The notes below the pieces were generated by a model. The model made no database searches. It was given only the letters and a program-made list of their open reading frames with translations, and was not told where the DNA came from. The position numbers were made by a program, and so were the translations under genes. Below, one piece after another: positions 24,646-34,050 of a stretch of 64,000 bases of DNA. This stretch comes from Pseudomonas sp. 8Z (GTDB lineage: Bacteria; Pseudomonadota; Gammaproteobacteria; Pseudomonadales; Pseudomonadaceae), in assembly GCF_902506535.1 (NCBI RefSeq), contig NZ_LR733827.1, positions 1,578,200-1,642,199 on the forward strand, written 5' to 3'. Numbering within the stretch: the stretch's first letter is position 1; each line of letters starts with the position of its first letter.

Positions 24646-25365
24646 TTATTTGTTCTCGAAATGAGTCTGGCGCTGCCCACGCAGCACGATATCGAAGCGA
24701 TAGGCCAGGCAATCCATGGGATTGGCCGTGCTCATATCCAGCTTGGCAATCAGCGTTTGCACCGCGTCCGGGTTGGCGATGGATTTGACGATGGGGCACA
24801 GCGGAATCAGCGGGTCACCCTCGAAATACAGTTGGGTGATCAGGCGCGTGGAGATCGACGGGCCACTGATGGAGAAGTGGATATGCGCCGGGCGCCAGTC
24901 GTTGGGGTTGTTGCGCCACGGATAGGGGCCGGGCTTGATGGTGCGGAAGATGTAACGCCCCTCACTGTCGGTCAGCGCGCGGCCGACACCACCAAAGTTG
25001 GGATCGAGCGGCGCCAGGTAGCGGTCGTTCTTGTGCCGGTAGCGGCCACCAGCGTTGGCCTGCCACATTTCCACCAGGGTATGTGGGATCGGCTTGCCGT
25101 ACTGATCCATCACCCGCCCGGAGACGATGATGCGCTCACCGATGGGCAAGCCACCGTTGTTGAAATTGAGCAGCAGATCGTTGTCGTGCTCGGCGAACTT
25201 CAGGTGCGAAAAGTCCGGCCCGGTGGTTTCGGAAATCGACTGCGGGATGCTCACCAACGCCTGGCGCGGCGAACGGGCGATGGAGGTCTTGTAGTCGGGG
25301 GTGAAGGCTTTCGGGTGCCAGTTGCGGTCACGAATGACGAAACGGCGATGATCCTCGGCAGGCAT
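24646..25365 (-). CDS. pcaH: protocatechuate 3,4-dioxygenase, beta subunit
   Basis: The 239-residue iron-binding subunit has the first Tyr ligand in YRHKNDRYLAP, the second Tyr in GPYPWRNNPNDW and the two His ligands in RPAHIHFSISG, so the Fe(III) site is complete. It is the first gene of pcaHG. Upstream, 115-130 bases before the ATG, stands a perfect PcaQ-type palindrome (25481-25496). pcaQ itself lies just upstream on the same strand. Confidence 0.97.
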   Translation of the reverse strand: MPAEDHRRFVIRDRNWHPKAFTPDYKTSIARSPRQALVSIPQSISETTGPDFSHLKFAEHDNDLLLNFNNGGLPIGERIIVSGRVMDQYGKPIPHTLVEMWQANAGGRYRHKNDRYLAPLDPNFGGVGRALTDSEGRYIFRTIKPGPYPWRNNPNDWRPAHIHFSISGPSISTRLITQLYFEGDPLIPLCPIVKSIANPDAVQTLIAKLDMSTANPMDCLAYRFDIVLRGQRQTHFENK

Positions 25366-25480
25366 GGTGCACTCCTGTTATGGGTCTTGTGGAGTCACCC
25401 CGAGGGCATGCGCTCGGGGCAGTTGGCGCAGTTTCAGCCAAGGCCCGTCGCCTGAAAATTGAAAAGACGCCGCCGATACA

Positions 25481-25496
25481 TAACCTATTGGTTATG
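25481..25496. promoter_or_regulatory. PcaQ box (ATAACC-N4-GGTTAT)
   Basis: ATAACCTATTGGTTAT is a perfect palindrome with the ATAACC-N4-GGTTA form recalled for PcaQ-bound sites in rhizobia. It overlaps the last codons and stop of pcaQ and lies 116 bases before pcaH. It therefore probably activates pcaHG. Confidence 0.8.
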
Positions 25497-26424
25497 GAAA
25501 GAGGTCTTCTCGGTAAGCCTGCGCCACCTCGCGCAATGCTTCACAGAAGCGCTCGGCAGCCAGTGGCAAGCCCAGCGCGCCATTGCGGCAGATGCCCACC
25601 GAGCCGCCCGGCTCGCGAACATGCAGTTGCAGCTCGGCCAGCTCGCCACGCTGCACGTCCAGGCAGACGGAATCCTGCGGCGCCACCCACAGCGCATCGC
25701 TGCACAACACATAGCGCCGACTCAACGCGGGGGACAGGGTTTCCAGGCGCTGCCGCGAAGGCGTCACGCCGCACTGCACGAACAAGCTGTCGGCATGCTT
25801 GCGGATGGTGGTGCCTACCGTCGGCAGCACCAACGGGTAGTCACCCAGGCGCGCCATGGTGGCCTCGCCTGCGGCGAGCAGCGGATGGCCTGGGCGCACC
25901 ACCAGCGTCATGGATTCGCTGTACAGGTGCTCGAAGGTCAGGCCCTGGATATCCGGGCTGTCGGTCATGCGGCCAATCACCAGATCCAGTTCGCCGACGC
26001 GCAACTGGCTGAGCAGATAAGCGCCGGGGCCGGTGGCGACGCTGACCACCAGCGCCGCGTGACGCTCATGCAGGCGCCGCACCACCTCGGGGATCAGCAG
26101 ACTCTCCACGGTAGACAGCACACCGACACGCACCTGCCCGGCCTCGTGCTCGCCCTCGCGCAGGCTGTTCACGCCATCGCGCAGAGCCTGCACGCAAGGC
26201 CCGGCGTAACGCATAAAAGCGACCCCGGCGGCGGTCAGCGTCACGCCTTGCTTGCCGCGCTCGAACAGGCTGGCACCGAGGATGTCCTCAAGCTCCTTGA
26301 GCGTCTTGGAGATAGCAGGCTGGCTCACCGCCAGCGTATCGGCGGCCTTGGCAAAACTGCGCTGGCGGGCGATTTCGAGGAAGCACAGCAAGTGGCGGAA
26401 TTTGATGCGGGTGTCGACGTTCAT
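25492..26424 (-). CDS. pcaQ: PcaQ, LysR-family regulator of pcaHG
   Basis: The 310-residue LysR regulator has an N-terminal helix-turn-helix (RSFAKAADTLAVSQPAISKT) and an effector domain with the usual alpha/beta lobes (RVGVLSTVESLLIPEVVRRL, VIGRMTDSPDIQGLTFEHLY). In other bacteria PcaQ activates protocatechuate genes with the intermediate beta-carboxymuconate or carboxymuconolactone as co-inducer. The ATG at 26424 gives the standard start MNVDTRIKFRHLLCFLEIAR; a longer frame from 26496 has no domain support. It is transcribed in the same direction as pcaHG rather than divergently, and the PcaQ box overlaps its stop. Confidence 0.9.
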   Translation of the reverse strand: MNVDTRIKFRHLLCFLEIARQRSFAKAADTLAVSQPAISKTLKELEDILGASLFERGKQGVTLTAAGVAFMRYAGPCVQALRDGVNSLREGEHEAGQVRVGVLSTVESLLIPEVVRRLHERHAALVVSVATGPGAYLLSQLRVGELDLVIGRMTDSPDIQGLTFEHLYSESMTLVVRPGHPLLAAGEATMARLGDYPLVLPTVGTTIRKHADSLFVQCGVTPSRQRLETLSPALSRRYVLCSDALWVAPQDSVCLDVQRGELAELQLHVREPGGSVGICRNGALGLPLAAERFCEALREVAQAYREDLFP

Positions 26425-26709
26425 CAGGAGCACCAGAGGCAGATGCCTGCGATGATGCCGCAAAGCGCGGCAACGGCCCATGCCTGGCGAGGACAAAAAG
26501 GCTCAGAAAGAGCGCGTGCGCCACCTAGAGCTTGTGGCAATCGCCACCAACTGAGCCAATCGACATCAAGCCCTTCGACACCCTGAACGCAAGCTATAAA
26601 GTGCGCCTGGCGCACTGCCCGTTACGAATAAATTCACCCTTACGCTTTGCCCGCATGGCGCGCCTCTGCTAGTGTCGCGCGGTTTCCAAGCTGCCCGAGA
26701 CCTGCCGCC

Positions 26710-26952
26710 ATGGCCCGCAAGAAAGCCGCCCCCGACTTCGAACACTCCCTCGCCGAGCTGCAGGCTCTGGTCGAGCGCCTGGAGAGCGGCGAGCTGTCGC
26801 TGGAAGACTCGCTGACCGCCTTCGAACAGGGCATCGGCCTGACCCGCGAATGCCAAGCTGCTCTGGCCCAAGCCGAGCAGAAGGTGCAGGTGCTCCTCGA
26901 ACGCGACGGCGAGTTGCAGGCTGCCCCTTTCGAAGCGGGCGAACAAGCATGA
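26710..26952 (+). CDS. xseB: exodeoxyribonuclease VII small subunit
   Basis: The 80-residue small subunit of ExoVII (single-strand exonuclease) has the family core FEHSLAELQALVERLESGEL and SLEDSLTAFEQGI. The ATG at 26710 follows a gap after the divergent pcaQ, and the stop overlaps the ispA start (ATGA). The xseB-ispA-dxs order is common in gammaproteobacteria; here an epoxide hydrolase-like gene stands between ispA and dxs. Confidence 0.95.
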   Translation: MARKKAAPDFEHSLAELQALVERLESGELSLEDSLTAFEQGIGLTRECQAALAQAEQKVQVLLERDGELQAAPFEAGEQA

Positions 26953-27836
26953 TCAAGGCCTACCAGAGCCGTTGCCAGGAGCGCGTCGACAGCGCCCTGG
27001 AGAGCCTGTTTCAGCCGCCGCGCGCGGAGCTCGAACGCCTCTACCAGGCCATGCGCTATAGCGTCATGAACGGCGGCAAACGCGTGCGCCCACTGCTGGT
27101 TTATGCCGCTTGCGAAGCACTGCAGGGGGAGATCGAGCGCGCCGACGGCGCCGCCTGCGCGGTCGAACTGATCCACGCCTACTCGCTGGTGCACGACGAC
27201 CTGCCGGCCATGGACGACGATGATCTGCGCCGTGGCCAACCGACCACGCACAAGGCCTTCGACGAAGCCACCGCCATCCTCGCCGGTGACGGCCTGCAAA
27301 GTCTGGCCTTCGAGGTACTTGCCGACCGCCGCCGCAACCCGCAGAACGCCGAAGTTCGCCTGCAGATGCTCAGCACCCTGGGTAACGCCGCGGGCCCGGC
27401 GGGCATGGTCGGCGGCCAGGCCATCGACCTCGGGTCAGTGGGCCAGAAGCTCGACCGCGCGGCCCTGGAAACCATGCACCGGCACAAGACCGGCGCGCTG
27501 ATAGAAGCTAGCGTATTGCTCGGCGCCCTGGCCAGTGGCCAGGCCGATGACCTCAGCCTCAAAGCCTTGCAGCAGTATTCCCGCGCCATCGGCCTGGCCT
27601 TTCAGGTGCAGGACGACATCCTCGACGTGGAGAGCGACACCGCCACGCTGGGCAAGACTCAGGGCAAGGACGAAGCCCACGACAAACCCACCTACCCTGC
27701 CCTGCTCGGTTTGGACGCGGCCAAGGACTACGCCCTGGAGCTGCGCGACCAGGCTCTGCATGCCTTGCGCCTGTTCGGCGACAGCGCCGAGCCATTGCGC
27801 GAACTGGCGCGCTATATCGTCGAACGGCGCAACTAG
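26949..27836 (+). CDS. ispA: farnesyl diphosphate synthase
   Basis: It condenses isopentenyl diphosphate with dimethylallyl and geranyl diphosphate to make farnesyl diphosphate, for quinone side chains and cell-wall carriers. The 295-residue protein has both Asp-rich motifs: the first as LVHDDLPAMDDDDLRRG and the second as FQVQDDILDVESDT, with GKTQGKDEAHDKPTYPAL near the end. The ATG at 26949 overlaps the xseB stop. Confidence 0.95.
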   Translation: MIKAYQSRCQERVDSALESLFQPPRAELERLYQAMRYSVMNGGKRVRPLLVYAACEALQGEIERADGAACAVELIHAYSLVHDDLPAMDDDDLRRGQPTTHKAFDEATAILAGDGLQSLAFEVLADRRRNPQNAEVRLQMLSTLGNAAGPAGMVGGQAIDLGSVGQKLDRAALETMHRHKTGALIEASVLLGALASGQADDLSLKALQQYSRAIGLAFQVQDDILDVESDTATLGKTQGKDEAHDKPTYPALLGLDAAKDYALELRDQALHALRLFGDSAEPLRELARYIVERRN

Positions 27837-27991
27837 TGGGTAAGAAAAGTCGCCGAGCGAAGGCCTGGCACTTTTCGTACAGAGCCCAACCATCAGCTTC
27901 ATCTATACCAGCCTGATCAGCGCATAAGGTTTGCTTTACCCGGCCCTTCATCGCACTAGGATGAGTGCAGTTGATATCGGAGACGGCAACC

Positions 27992-28942
27992 ATGCACCTC
28001 GATCATCGCCTGCTGGCGGTAAACGGCATCGAACTGAGCCTGTATAGCGCAGGCCCCGAGCACGGCAAACCAGTGTGGTTGCTGCACGGGTTCCCCGAAT
28101 GCTGGTACGCCTGGCACCCACAGATCGAAGCACTGACCGCCGCCGGCTACCACGTATTCGCCCCAGAAATGCGCGGTTATGGCGCCAGCAGTGCACCAGC
28201 CGATCCCACTGCCTATGACTTGCTCACCCTCTGCAGGGATATCCAGGCCGCGATGGACAGGCTCGCTCAGCGTGAAGTCGCCGTGGTCGGCCACGACTGG
28301 GGCGCACCGGTAGCCTGGCACCTGGCGCTACTGGAGCCGCAACGGGTCAAGGCGCTCGGCGCACTGTCGGTGCCCTTCGGCGGTCGGCCGAAACGCCCGG
28401 CCATCGAGATGATGCGCGAAGTCTACGCCGGGCGCTTCCACTACATTCTTTACTTCCAGCAACCGGGCCTGGCCGAAGCCGAGTTGGACGCCGACATTGG
28501 CCGCAGCCTGCGCCTACTGCTTGGCGGCCTGGGCGATGCCCTGCTGGCGCAAGACAAACCCGCGAACGCGCGGCTGTTCGACGGCATGCCGACTGACCTG
28601 CCACTGCCAGCCTGGTGCAGCGCGGCGACATTCGCTCACTACCAACGCACCTTCGAGCGCCACGGCTTTCGCGGCGCGCTGAACTGGTATCGCAACTTCG
28701 AGCGCAACTGGCAGCGCACCGAGCATCTGACGGATCTGCAAATCACGCAGCCGACGCTGTTTCTGCTCGGCGAGAACGACCCGGTGGGCCGCTTCGAGGC
28801 GCCAACGCTCAAACGCATGAGCGACAAGGTGCCGCACCTGGAACGCCACGACCTGCCCGGTGCCGGCCACTGGCTGCAGGCCGAGTGCGCCGACAAGGTC
28901 TCCAGCCTCTTGCTGGAATTTCTGGAGCGACACTACCGGTAA
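27992..28942 (+). CDS. alpha/beta-hydrolase, epoxide hydrolase-like
   Basis: The 316-residue protein has the oxyanion motif LHGFPECWYAWHPQ and the nucleophile elbow VVGHDWGAPVAWH, where Asp replaces Ser as in soluble epoxide hydrolases and haloalkane dehalogenases. A charge-relay Asp lies in FLLGENDPVGRF and the final His in LPGAGHWLQAECAD. It hydrolyses an epoxide or related ester; the substrate is unknown. The ATG at 27992 has GGAGA ten bases upstream; an earlier GTG at 27965 is less likely. It interrupts the usual ispA-dxs pairing. Confidence 0.85.
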   Translation: MHLDHRLLAVNGIELSLYSAGPEHGKPVWLLHGFPECWYAWHPQIEALTAAGYHVFAPEMRGYGASSAPADPTAYDLLTLCRDIQAAMDRLAQREVAVVGHDWGAPVAWHLALLEPQRVKALGALSVPFGGRPKRPAIEMMREVYAGRFHYILYFQQPGLAEAELDADIGRSLRLLLGGLGDALLAQDKPANARLFDGMPTDLPLPAWCSAATFAHYQRTFERHGFRGALNWYRNFERNWQRTEHLTDLQITQPTLFLLGENDPVGRFEAPTLKRMSDKVPHLERHDLPGAGHWLQAECADKVSSLLLEFLERHYR

Positions 28943-29024
28943 CGGTGAAATAGACAGCGCATTGGGCTGAACTACTGGCATCAGGTAAACTGCCGCATCT
29001 TTTACACCTATAACGATTCGCCTG

Positions 29025-30923
29025 ATGCCGACCACTTTCCACGAGATCCCCCGCGAGCGCCCGTTGACGCCGCTGCTCGACAGCGCCAACACGCCGGACG
29101 AACTGCGCCGCCTGGCCGAAGCGGACCTGGAAACCCTCGCTGACGAACTGCGCCAATACCTGCTCTACAGCGTTGGCCAGAGCGGCGGGCACTTCGGTGC
29201 CGGCCTGGGCGTGATCGAACTGACCATCGCCTTGCACTACGTCTTCGACACCCCTGATGACCGTCTGGTGTGGGACGTCGGCCACCAGGCCTACCCGCAC
29301 AAGATCCTCACCGGCCGTCGCGAGCGCATGGGCACGTTGCGTCAAAAGGATGGCCTGGCCGCCTTCCCACGGCGCAGCGAGAGCGAGTACGACACCTTCG
29401 GCGTTGGCCACTCCAGCACCAGCATCAGCGCAGCGCTGGGCATGGCCATCGCCGCCCGCCTGAAAGGCGAGAAGCGCAAGAGCGTGGCAGTGATCGGCGA
29501 CGGCGCACTGACCGCCGGCATGGCCTTCGAGGCGCTCAACCATGCCACAGAAGTCAACGCCAACATGCTGGTGATCCTCAACGACAACGACATGTCGATC
29601 TCCAAGAACGTCGGCGGTCTGTCCAACTACCTGGCCAAGATCATCTCCAGCCGCACCTACGCCAGCATGCGTGAGGGCAGCAAGAAGATCCTCTCGCGCC
29701 TGCCCGGCGCCTGGGAAATCGCGCGCAAGGTCGAGGAACACGCCAAGGGCATGCTGGTGCCCGGCACCCTGTTCGAGGAACTGGGCTGGAACTACGTCGG
29801 CCCCATCGACGGCCACGACCTGCCTACCCTGCTGGCCACTCTGCGCAATATGCGCGATCTTGACGGCCCGCAGTTCCTGCATGTGGTGACCAAGAAGGGC
29901 AAGGGCTTCGCCCCAGCCGAAGCCGACCCCATCGGCTACCACGCCATCACCAAGCTGGAGCCGGTGACGCCGGTAGCCGCACCGCTCTCTAGCCCGAAGC
30001 GGCCGAGTGGCCCGAAATACTCCAACGTGTTCGGCCAGTGGTTGTGCGACATGGCCGAGCAGGACGCGCGCCTGGTCGGCATCACCCCGGCGATGAAGGA
30101 AGGCTCGGATCTGGTGGCCTTCAGCGAGCGCTTCCCCGAGCGCTACTTCGACGTGGCGATTGCCGAGCAGCATGCCGTGACCCTGGCGGCCGGCATGGCC
30201 TGCGAAGGCGCCAAGCCGGTAGTGGCGATCTACTCCACCTTCCTCCAGCGCGCCTATGACCAGTTGATCCACGACGTCGCCGTACAGAACCTCGACGTAC
30301 TGTTCGCCATCGACCGCGCCGGGCTGGTCGGCGAAGACGGCCCGACCCACGCTGGCAGTTTCGATCTGTCGTACCTGCGCTGCATCCCCGGCATGCTGGT
30401 GATGACGCCGAGCGACGAAAACGAGCTGCGCCGCATGCTGACCACCGGCCACCTGTTCAACGGCCCGGCGGCCGTGCGTTACCCACGCGGCAGCGGCCCC
30501 AATGCAACGCTCGACGCGGGCCTGCTGCCCCTGGAGATCGGCCGTGCGGTAGTGCGTCGTCAAGGCCAACGCGTCGCCCTCCTGGTTTTCGGCGTGCAAC
30601 TGGCCGAAGCCCTGCAAGTTGCCGAGAAACTGGACGCCACCGTCGTCGACATGCGCTTCGTCAAACCGCTGGACGAAGCCCTGCTACGCGAGCTGGCTAG
30701 CAACCATGAACTGCTGGTGACCCTCGAAGAAAACAGCATCATGGGCGGTGCAGGCAGCGCAGTCAGCGAATTTTTCGCGGCTGAAAACCGCCAAGTGCCA
30801 ATGCTGCATCTCGGCCTGCCCGACTATTACGTCGAACATGCCAAGCCCAGCCAGATGCTCGCCGAGTGCGGTCTGGACGCGAACGGTATCGAACATGCCG
30901 TACTCAAGCGCCTAAAAGACTAA
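29025..30923 (+). CDS. dxs: 1-deoxy-D-xylulose-5-phosphate synthase
   Basis: The first enzyme of the MEP isoprenoid pathway joins pyruvate and glyceraldehyde 3-phosphate with TPP. The 632-residue protein is standard. Motifs are GHQAYPHKILTGRR (substrate His), VGHSSTSISAALGMA, the TPP site GDGALTAGMAFEALNHA with NDNDMSIS, and the transketolase middle domain IAEQHAVTLAAGMA. Isoprenoid precursors also feed ispA upstream and compete for thiamine, whose kinase thiL is in this window. Confidence 0.96.
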   Translation: MPTTFHEIPRERPLTPLLDSANTPDELRRLAEADLETLADELRQYLLYSVGQSGGHFGAGLGVIELTIALHYVFDTPDDRLVWDVGHQAYPHKILTGRRERMGTLRQKDGLAAFPRRSESEYDTFGVGHSSTSISAALGMAIAARLKGEKRKSVAVIGDGALTAGMAFEALNHATEVNANMLVILNDNDMSISKNVGGLSNYLAKIISSRTYASMREGSKKILSRLPGAWEIARKVEEHAKGMLVPGTLFEELGWNYVGPIDGHDLPTLLATLRNMRDLDGPQFLHVVTKKGKGFAPAEADPIGYHAITKLEPVTPVAAPLSSPKRPSGPKYSNVFGQWLCDMAEQDARLVGITPAMKEGSDLVAFSERFPERYFDVAIAEQHAVTLAAGMACEGAKPVVAIYSTFLQRAYDQLIHDVAVQNLDVLFAIDRAGLVGEDGPTHAGSFDLSYLRCIPGMLVMTPSDENELRRMLTTGHLFNGPAAVRYPRGSGPNATLDAGLLPLEIGRAVVRRQGQRVALLVFGVQLAEALQVAEKLDATVVDMRFVKPLDEALLRELASNHELLVTLEENSIMGGAGSAVSEFFAAENRQVPMLHLGLPDYYVEHAKPSQMLAECGLDANGIEHAVLKRLKD

Positions 30924-31011
30924 ATACCCCCTTCGGCACCATAGTTGCTAAGCGACTAGGCTACGCTGAGACGACACAGGATCGTCGAGCGGCCAACAGA
31001 GGGGGATAACC

Positions 31012-32231
31012 ATGCCGTTACGCAGTCACGATATGGATTTTCACGGCAGCGAACGGCGCTGGTTACCTTGGCTCGGCAAGACCGGCAAGCTGGCCATGCG
31101 CTGGTCATGCCTGCTCAATGCCGGGCAGACGGCACAGGTCGAAAAGACCTTCAACGGTCTTGCCCGCAGCCGGGTTGAACTGCTGGAGAACTGACGCGTC
31201 AGCACTGGCAAGCGCTGAAACTGATTGCAGATGCCCTGGCAGCGGCATGGCCCGTAACCCACGCTGAAAGCCTTGAACAGGCGCGGCGCAACATGCCGGA
31301 AATCGCCGAACTGTTCGTGGTCGGCACTGATGGCGTCATCCTCGCCTCCACTCACGCCTCACAGCAAGGCAAGCGCTACGACCCAAAGCCCTTGCCGCAA
31401 GCCTCGGCCACACAGCGCAAGCTGCCAGCCAATACGCCGCCCAAGGCCAGGCAGCCGCCTTGTCCGCCGCCCAGGCGATGGACGAGGTCAAGCACAACAT
31501 CAGTGAGGCCACCGAGCACATCCTCGACAATGAGCGCGCTTCACGTCTGGCCATGACAATGACCGAACAGGGCAGCGCAGCCGTGCAGCAAAATGCTCAG
31601 GATGTCGCGCAACTGGCCGCACGTATCGAGCAATCCAGCACCGCGCTACAGGCGCTCAATCGGCAGACCGAAGCGGTTCAGCACATCAGCGAATCGATTC
31701 GCAGCATCGCCGACCAGACCAACCTGCTGACCCTCAATGCCGCAATCGAAGCGGCGCGCGCTGGCGACAGTGGGCGCGGTTTCGCCGTGGTCACCGATGA
31801 AGTGCGCAACCTGGCCCAGCGCACGGCCCAGGCCACCCAGGAAATCGCCAGCACGCTGAGCGGCGTGCGCCAACAGACGCTCGACACCATGCATGGCATG
31901 CAGAGGCCAGGCGCAGCGTCGATCGCTCAGACGAAGCCAATGCCGCACTGGCGCGCATCCAGAGTGAGGTGCAAGCCATGCAGCAACGCCTCGGACAGCT
32001 CAGCCAGAGCATGCAGGAGCAACTGCAGCAGGCCCGAGCCGTGAGTGAGCAGGCGCAAGCCATAACAGGCGCAGCCGAGCGCAGCAGTCACAGCGCCACC
32101 GAGACGTTGCAGGCAGCTCAGTGCTCGACCTGCACAAGACCGCCAGCCGTCTCAACCGTCAGGAGCGCTCGGCAGAGAACCCCGGCGTACGCGCGCGTGC
32201 AGCCCAAGCGCAAACCTGGGCGCTACGCTAG
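31012..32231 (+). pseudogene. chemoreceptor (MCP) gene broken by frameshifts
   Basis: Four frames together make one methyl-accepting protein. 31012-31194 gives the start (MPLRSHDMDFHGSERRWLPW, ending VELLEN). A second frame has an ill-defined sensor region (QHWQALKLIADALAAAWPV, then IAELFVVGTDGVILASTHAS). From about 31380 the third frame has the signalling domain (IADQTNLLTLNAAIEAARAG, DSGRGFAVVTDEVRNLAQRT). After about 31900 the coding shifts again (QAMQQRLGQLSQSMQEQL), and once more near 32115 to a stop at 32229. Each break needs a small indel. The conserved Q-T-N-L core is intact, so the gene was functional and decayed. No membrane segment was recognised. Confidence 0.85.
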
Positions 32232-32249
32232 AGCGCGCCGACGATGCGT

Positions 32250-32663
32250 TCAGGCAAGCTGGCGCGGGATACGGTAAAGCAGATGAATGACAATGCTGGA
32301 GAAGGTCAGCAGTACCAGCGGTACTGCTTCGAGCCCGGCGAACACCGCTAGAGCGGCAATCCAGGCTGGCGCTGCCGCGCCGAGCAAGGCACGCAGGCGC
32401 ACACGGTCAAGCTCAAGCCAAGCGGCCGACTCCTCGACCGTATCGAGCGCCTTCCCCGTAGCAATCAGCGCACGCTTGTAAGCATGGAACAGCGGCAGGC
32501 TAAGAAACATCGCCGCCATGCCCGCCACGAACAACGGCATGGCCAACACCGATGGTTCGCCATCGCCGAACAGCAGGTTGAAGACCAGTACCGGCGCCAC
32601 GGCCACACCCAGTTGCCGCCACCAGGCCAGAGCGAGACGCCGCTTGACCTGAGCGCGCGTCAC
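32250..32663 (-). CDS. small membrane protein of unknown function
   Basis: The 137-residue protein has two hydrophobic stretches near the start (LGVAVAPVLVFNLLFG and VLAMPLFVAGMAAMFLSLPLF) and a hydrophobic pair at the end (APAWIAALAVFAGLEAVPLV), so four membrane segments are likely. I recognise no family. Its start overlaps the ribA stop by 4 bases, so it is co-transcribed with ribA. I cannot say what it does. Confidence 0.7.
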   Translation of the reverse strand: MTRAQVKRRLALAWWRQLGVAVAPVLVFNLLFGDGEPSVLAMPLFVAGMAAMFLSLPLFHAYKRALIATGKALDTVEESAAWLELDRVRLRALLGAAAPAWIAALAVFAGLEAVPLVLLTFSSIVIHLLYRIPRQLA

Positions 32664-33280
32664 ACGGTCTCCTCGGCCTCACCCTGATGCAGGTTGCCGA
32701 GCATGTGCCCGAGCTTGCCAGCCTTGGTCGCGAGGTATTTGCGATTGTGCGGGTTCTGCCCCACCTGCAGCGGCTTGCGCTCGGCCACGCGCAGACCGAA
32801 GCCTTCCAGCGCCTTCACCTTGCGCGGGTTATTGGTCATCAGCTTGAGGCTGTTGATGCCCAGGTGTTCGAGCATCGGCAGGCAGATGGCGTAATCGCGC
32901 TGGTCGGCACCGAAGCCCAGGCGTTCGTTGGCCTCGACGGTATCGGCGCCAGCATCCTGCAGCTCATAGGCGCGGATCTTGTTGAGCAGACCGATACCAC
33001 GCCCTTCCTGACGCAGATAGAGCAACACCCCACGCCCCTCTTCGGCAATCGCCTGCAGGGCTGCTTCGAGCTGGGCGCCGCAATCGCAACGCAGACTGAA
33101 CAAGGCATCACCGGTCAGACACTCGGAGTGCAGGCGTCCAAGCACCGGCTCGCCACTGGCGACGTCACCAAAGGTGAGAGCGACATGCTCCTTGCCAGTC
33201 GCCTCATCGAGGAAACCATGCATGGTGAAGATGCCGAAGGGGGTAGGCAGTTGGGAGGCGGCGACGAACACGACGGACAC
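32660..33280 (-). CDS. ribA: GTP cyclohydrolase II
   Basis: It opens GTP to start riboflavin synthesis. The 206-residue protein has the zinc-binding region SECLTGDALFSLRCDCGAQL and RQEGRGIGLLNKIRAYELQD. This intact copy supplies the activity that the C-terminal half of the RibBA-type protein (37390-38469) seems to have lost. The GTG at 33280 gives the standard start MSVVFVAASQLPTPFG and has AGGAG six bases upstream; a longer ATG frame from 33337 has no domain support. It is separated from the main rib group by four genes. Confidence 0.95.
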   Translation of the reverse strand: MSVVFVAASQLPTPFGIFTMHGFLDEATGKEHVALTFGDVASGEPVLGRLHSECLTGDALFSLRCDCGAQLEAALQAIAEEGRGVLLYLRQEGRGIGLLNKIRAYELQDAGADTVEANERLGFGADQRDYAICLPMLEHLGINSLKLMTNNPRKVKALEGFGLRVAERKPLQVGQNPHNRKYLATKAGKLGHMLGNLHQGEAEETV

Positions 33281-33391
33281 CGAATGCTCCTGGCAATGAA
33301 TACGAAACAGGGACGGCATTGTACCAGCAGGCCCCAACGACGGGTCAGTTTGAATTGCCGATCATCGGCATCGAAACGGCCAATATCGAGC

Positions 33392-34033
33392 TTAAATCTT
33401 CGATTCCAGCACCAGCATGCCTTGCTCCTCACGCCAGCTCACGCGTCCAAGAAAGCTCATTCCCAGCAAAGCCTCAGTAGGCGCACCGCCCTCCAGCACC
33501 ACAGCCTCGACACCCAGCACCTCGATATCGCCAACTTTGACCCGATCCAGCTTGACCCGCCAGCCACGCGCCGTACCACTGGCGGTATTGACCGTAAGCG
33601 GCTGACCGCTGACGCGAAAGTCGATCCCCAGACGACGCGCCTGGCCTTCGTTGAGGGCGACCGAAGTGGCGCCGGTATCGACCAGAAACGGCACACTGTT
33701 GCTATTGATCGAACCTGTAATCCAGTAGTGCCCGCCCTGCCCTTTGGCAATGCTCAGGCGTTTCTTCACCGGCTCGGCAAAGCCACCACTGTATTCGCGG
33801 CCCAGAGGATAAAGACGCTCGACGCCATCGACACGCAAAATCGCCCCCTGCTTGTCGACACGCACCACGCTCACCCCGCCTGGGCCCACCTGCCCCTCAC
33901 GCACCAGCTTGCGCTGGCCGTCGACATTGATCACCGCCGCACCAGGAAACAGCCCGACCACCTGCACCTGGGCGGCCAGGCTCACGCTCGCAGCGCCCAG
34001 TAACGAAAGGGCGAAAAGGGCACGACGCGACAT
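33392..34033 (-). CDS. periplasmic retropepsin-like aspartic protease (TIGR02281 type)
   Basis: The 213-residue protein has a signal peptide (ending SVSLAAQ), then a short N-terminal domain and a pepsin-like fold with the active-site motif PFLVDTGATSVALNEGQA. A second loop (LLGMSFLGRVSWREEQG) closes the site. It is probably a periplasmic protease that works as a dimer. Substrates are not known. It stands 17 bases downstream of the next gene on the same strand and after it in transcription. Confidence 0.85.
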   Translation of the reverse strand: MSRRALFALSLLGAASVSLAAQVQVVGLFPGAAVINVDGQRKLVREGQVGPGGVSVVRVDKQGAILRVDGVERLYPLGREYSGGFAEPVKKRLSIAKGQGGHYWITGSINSNSVPFLVDTGATSVALNEGQARRLGIDFRVSGQPLTVNTASGTARGWRVKLDRVKVGDIEVLGVEAVVLEGGAPTEALLGMSFLGRVSWREEQGMLVLESKI

Positions 34034-34050
34034 AGAGACAGCCTCCAGAC

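Noticed and set aside
23755..25455. 566-residue plus-strand frame across pcaGH and the ATPase
   Set aside because: It crosses several real minus-strand genes and shows no domain.
28809..30617. 602-residue minus-strand frame opposite dxs
   Set aside because: It is a shadow of dxs, which has all family motifs on the plus strand.
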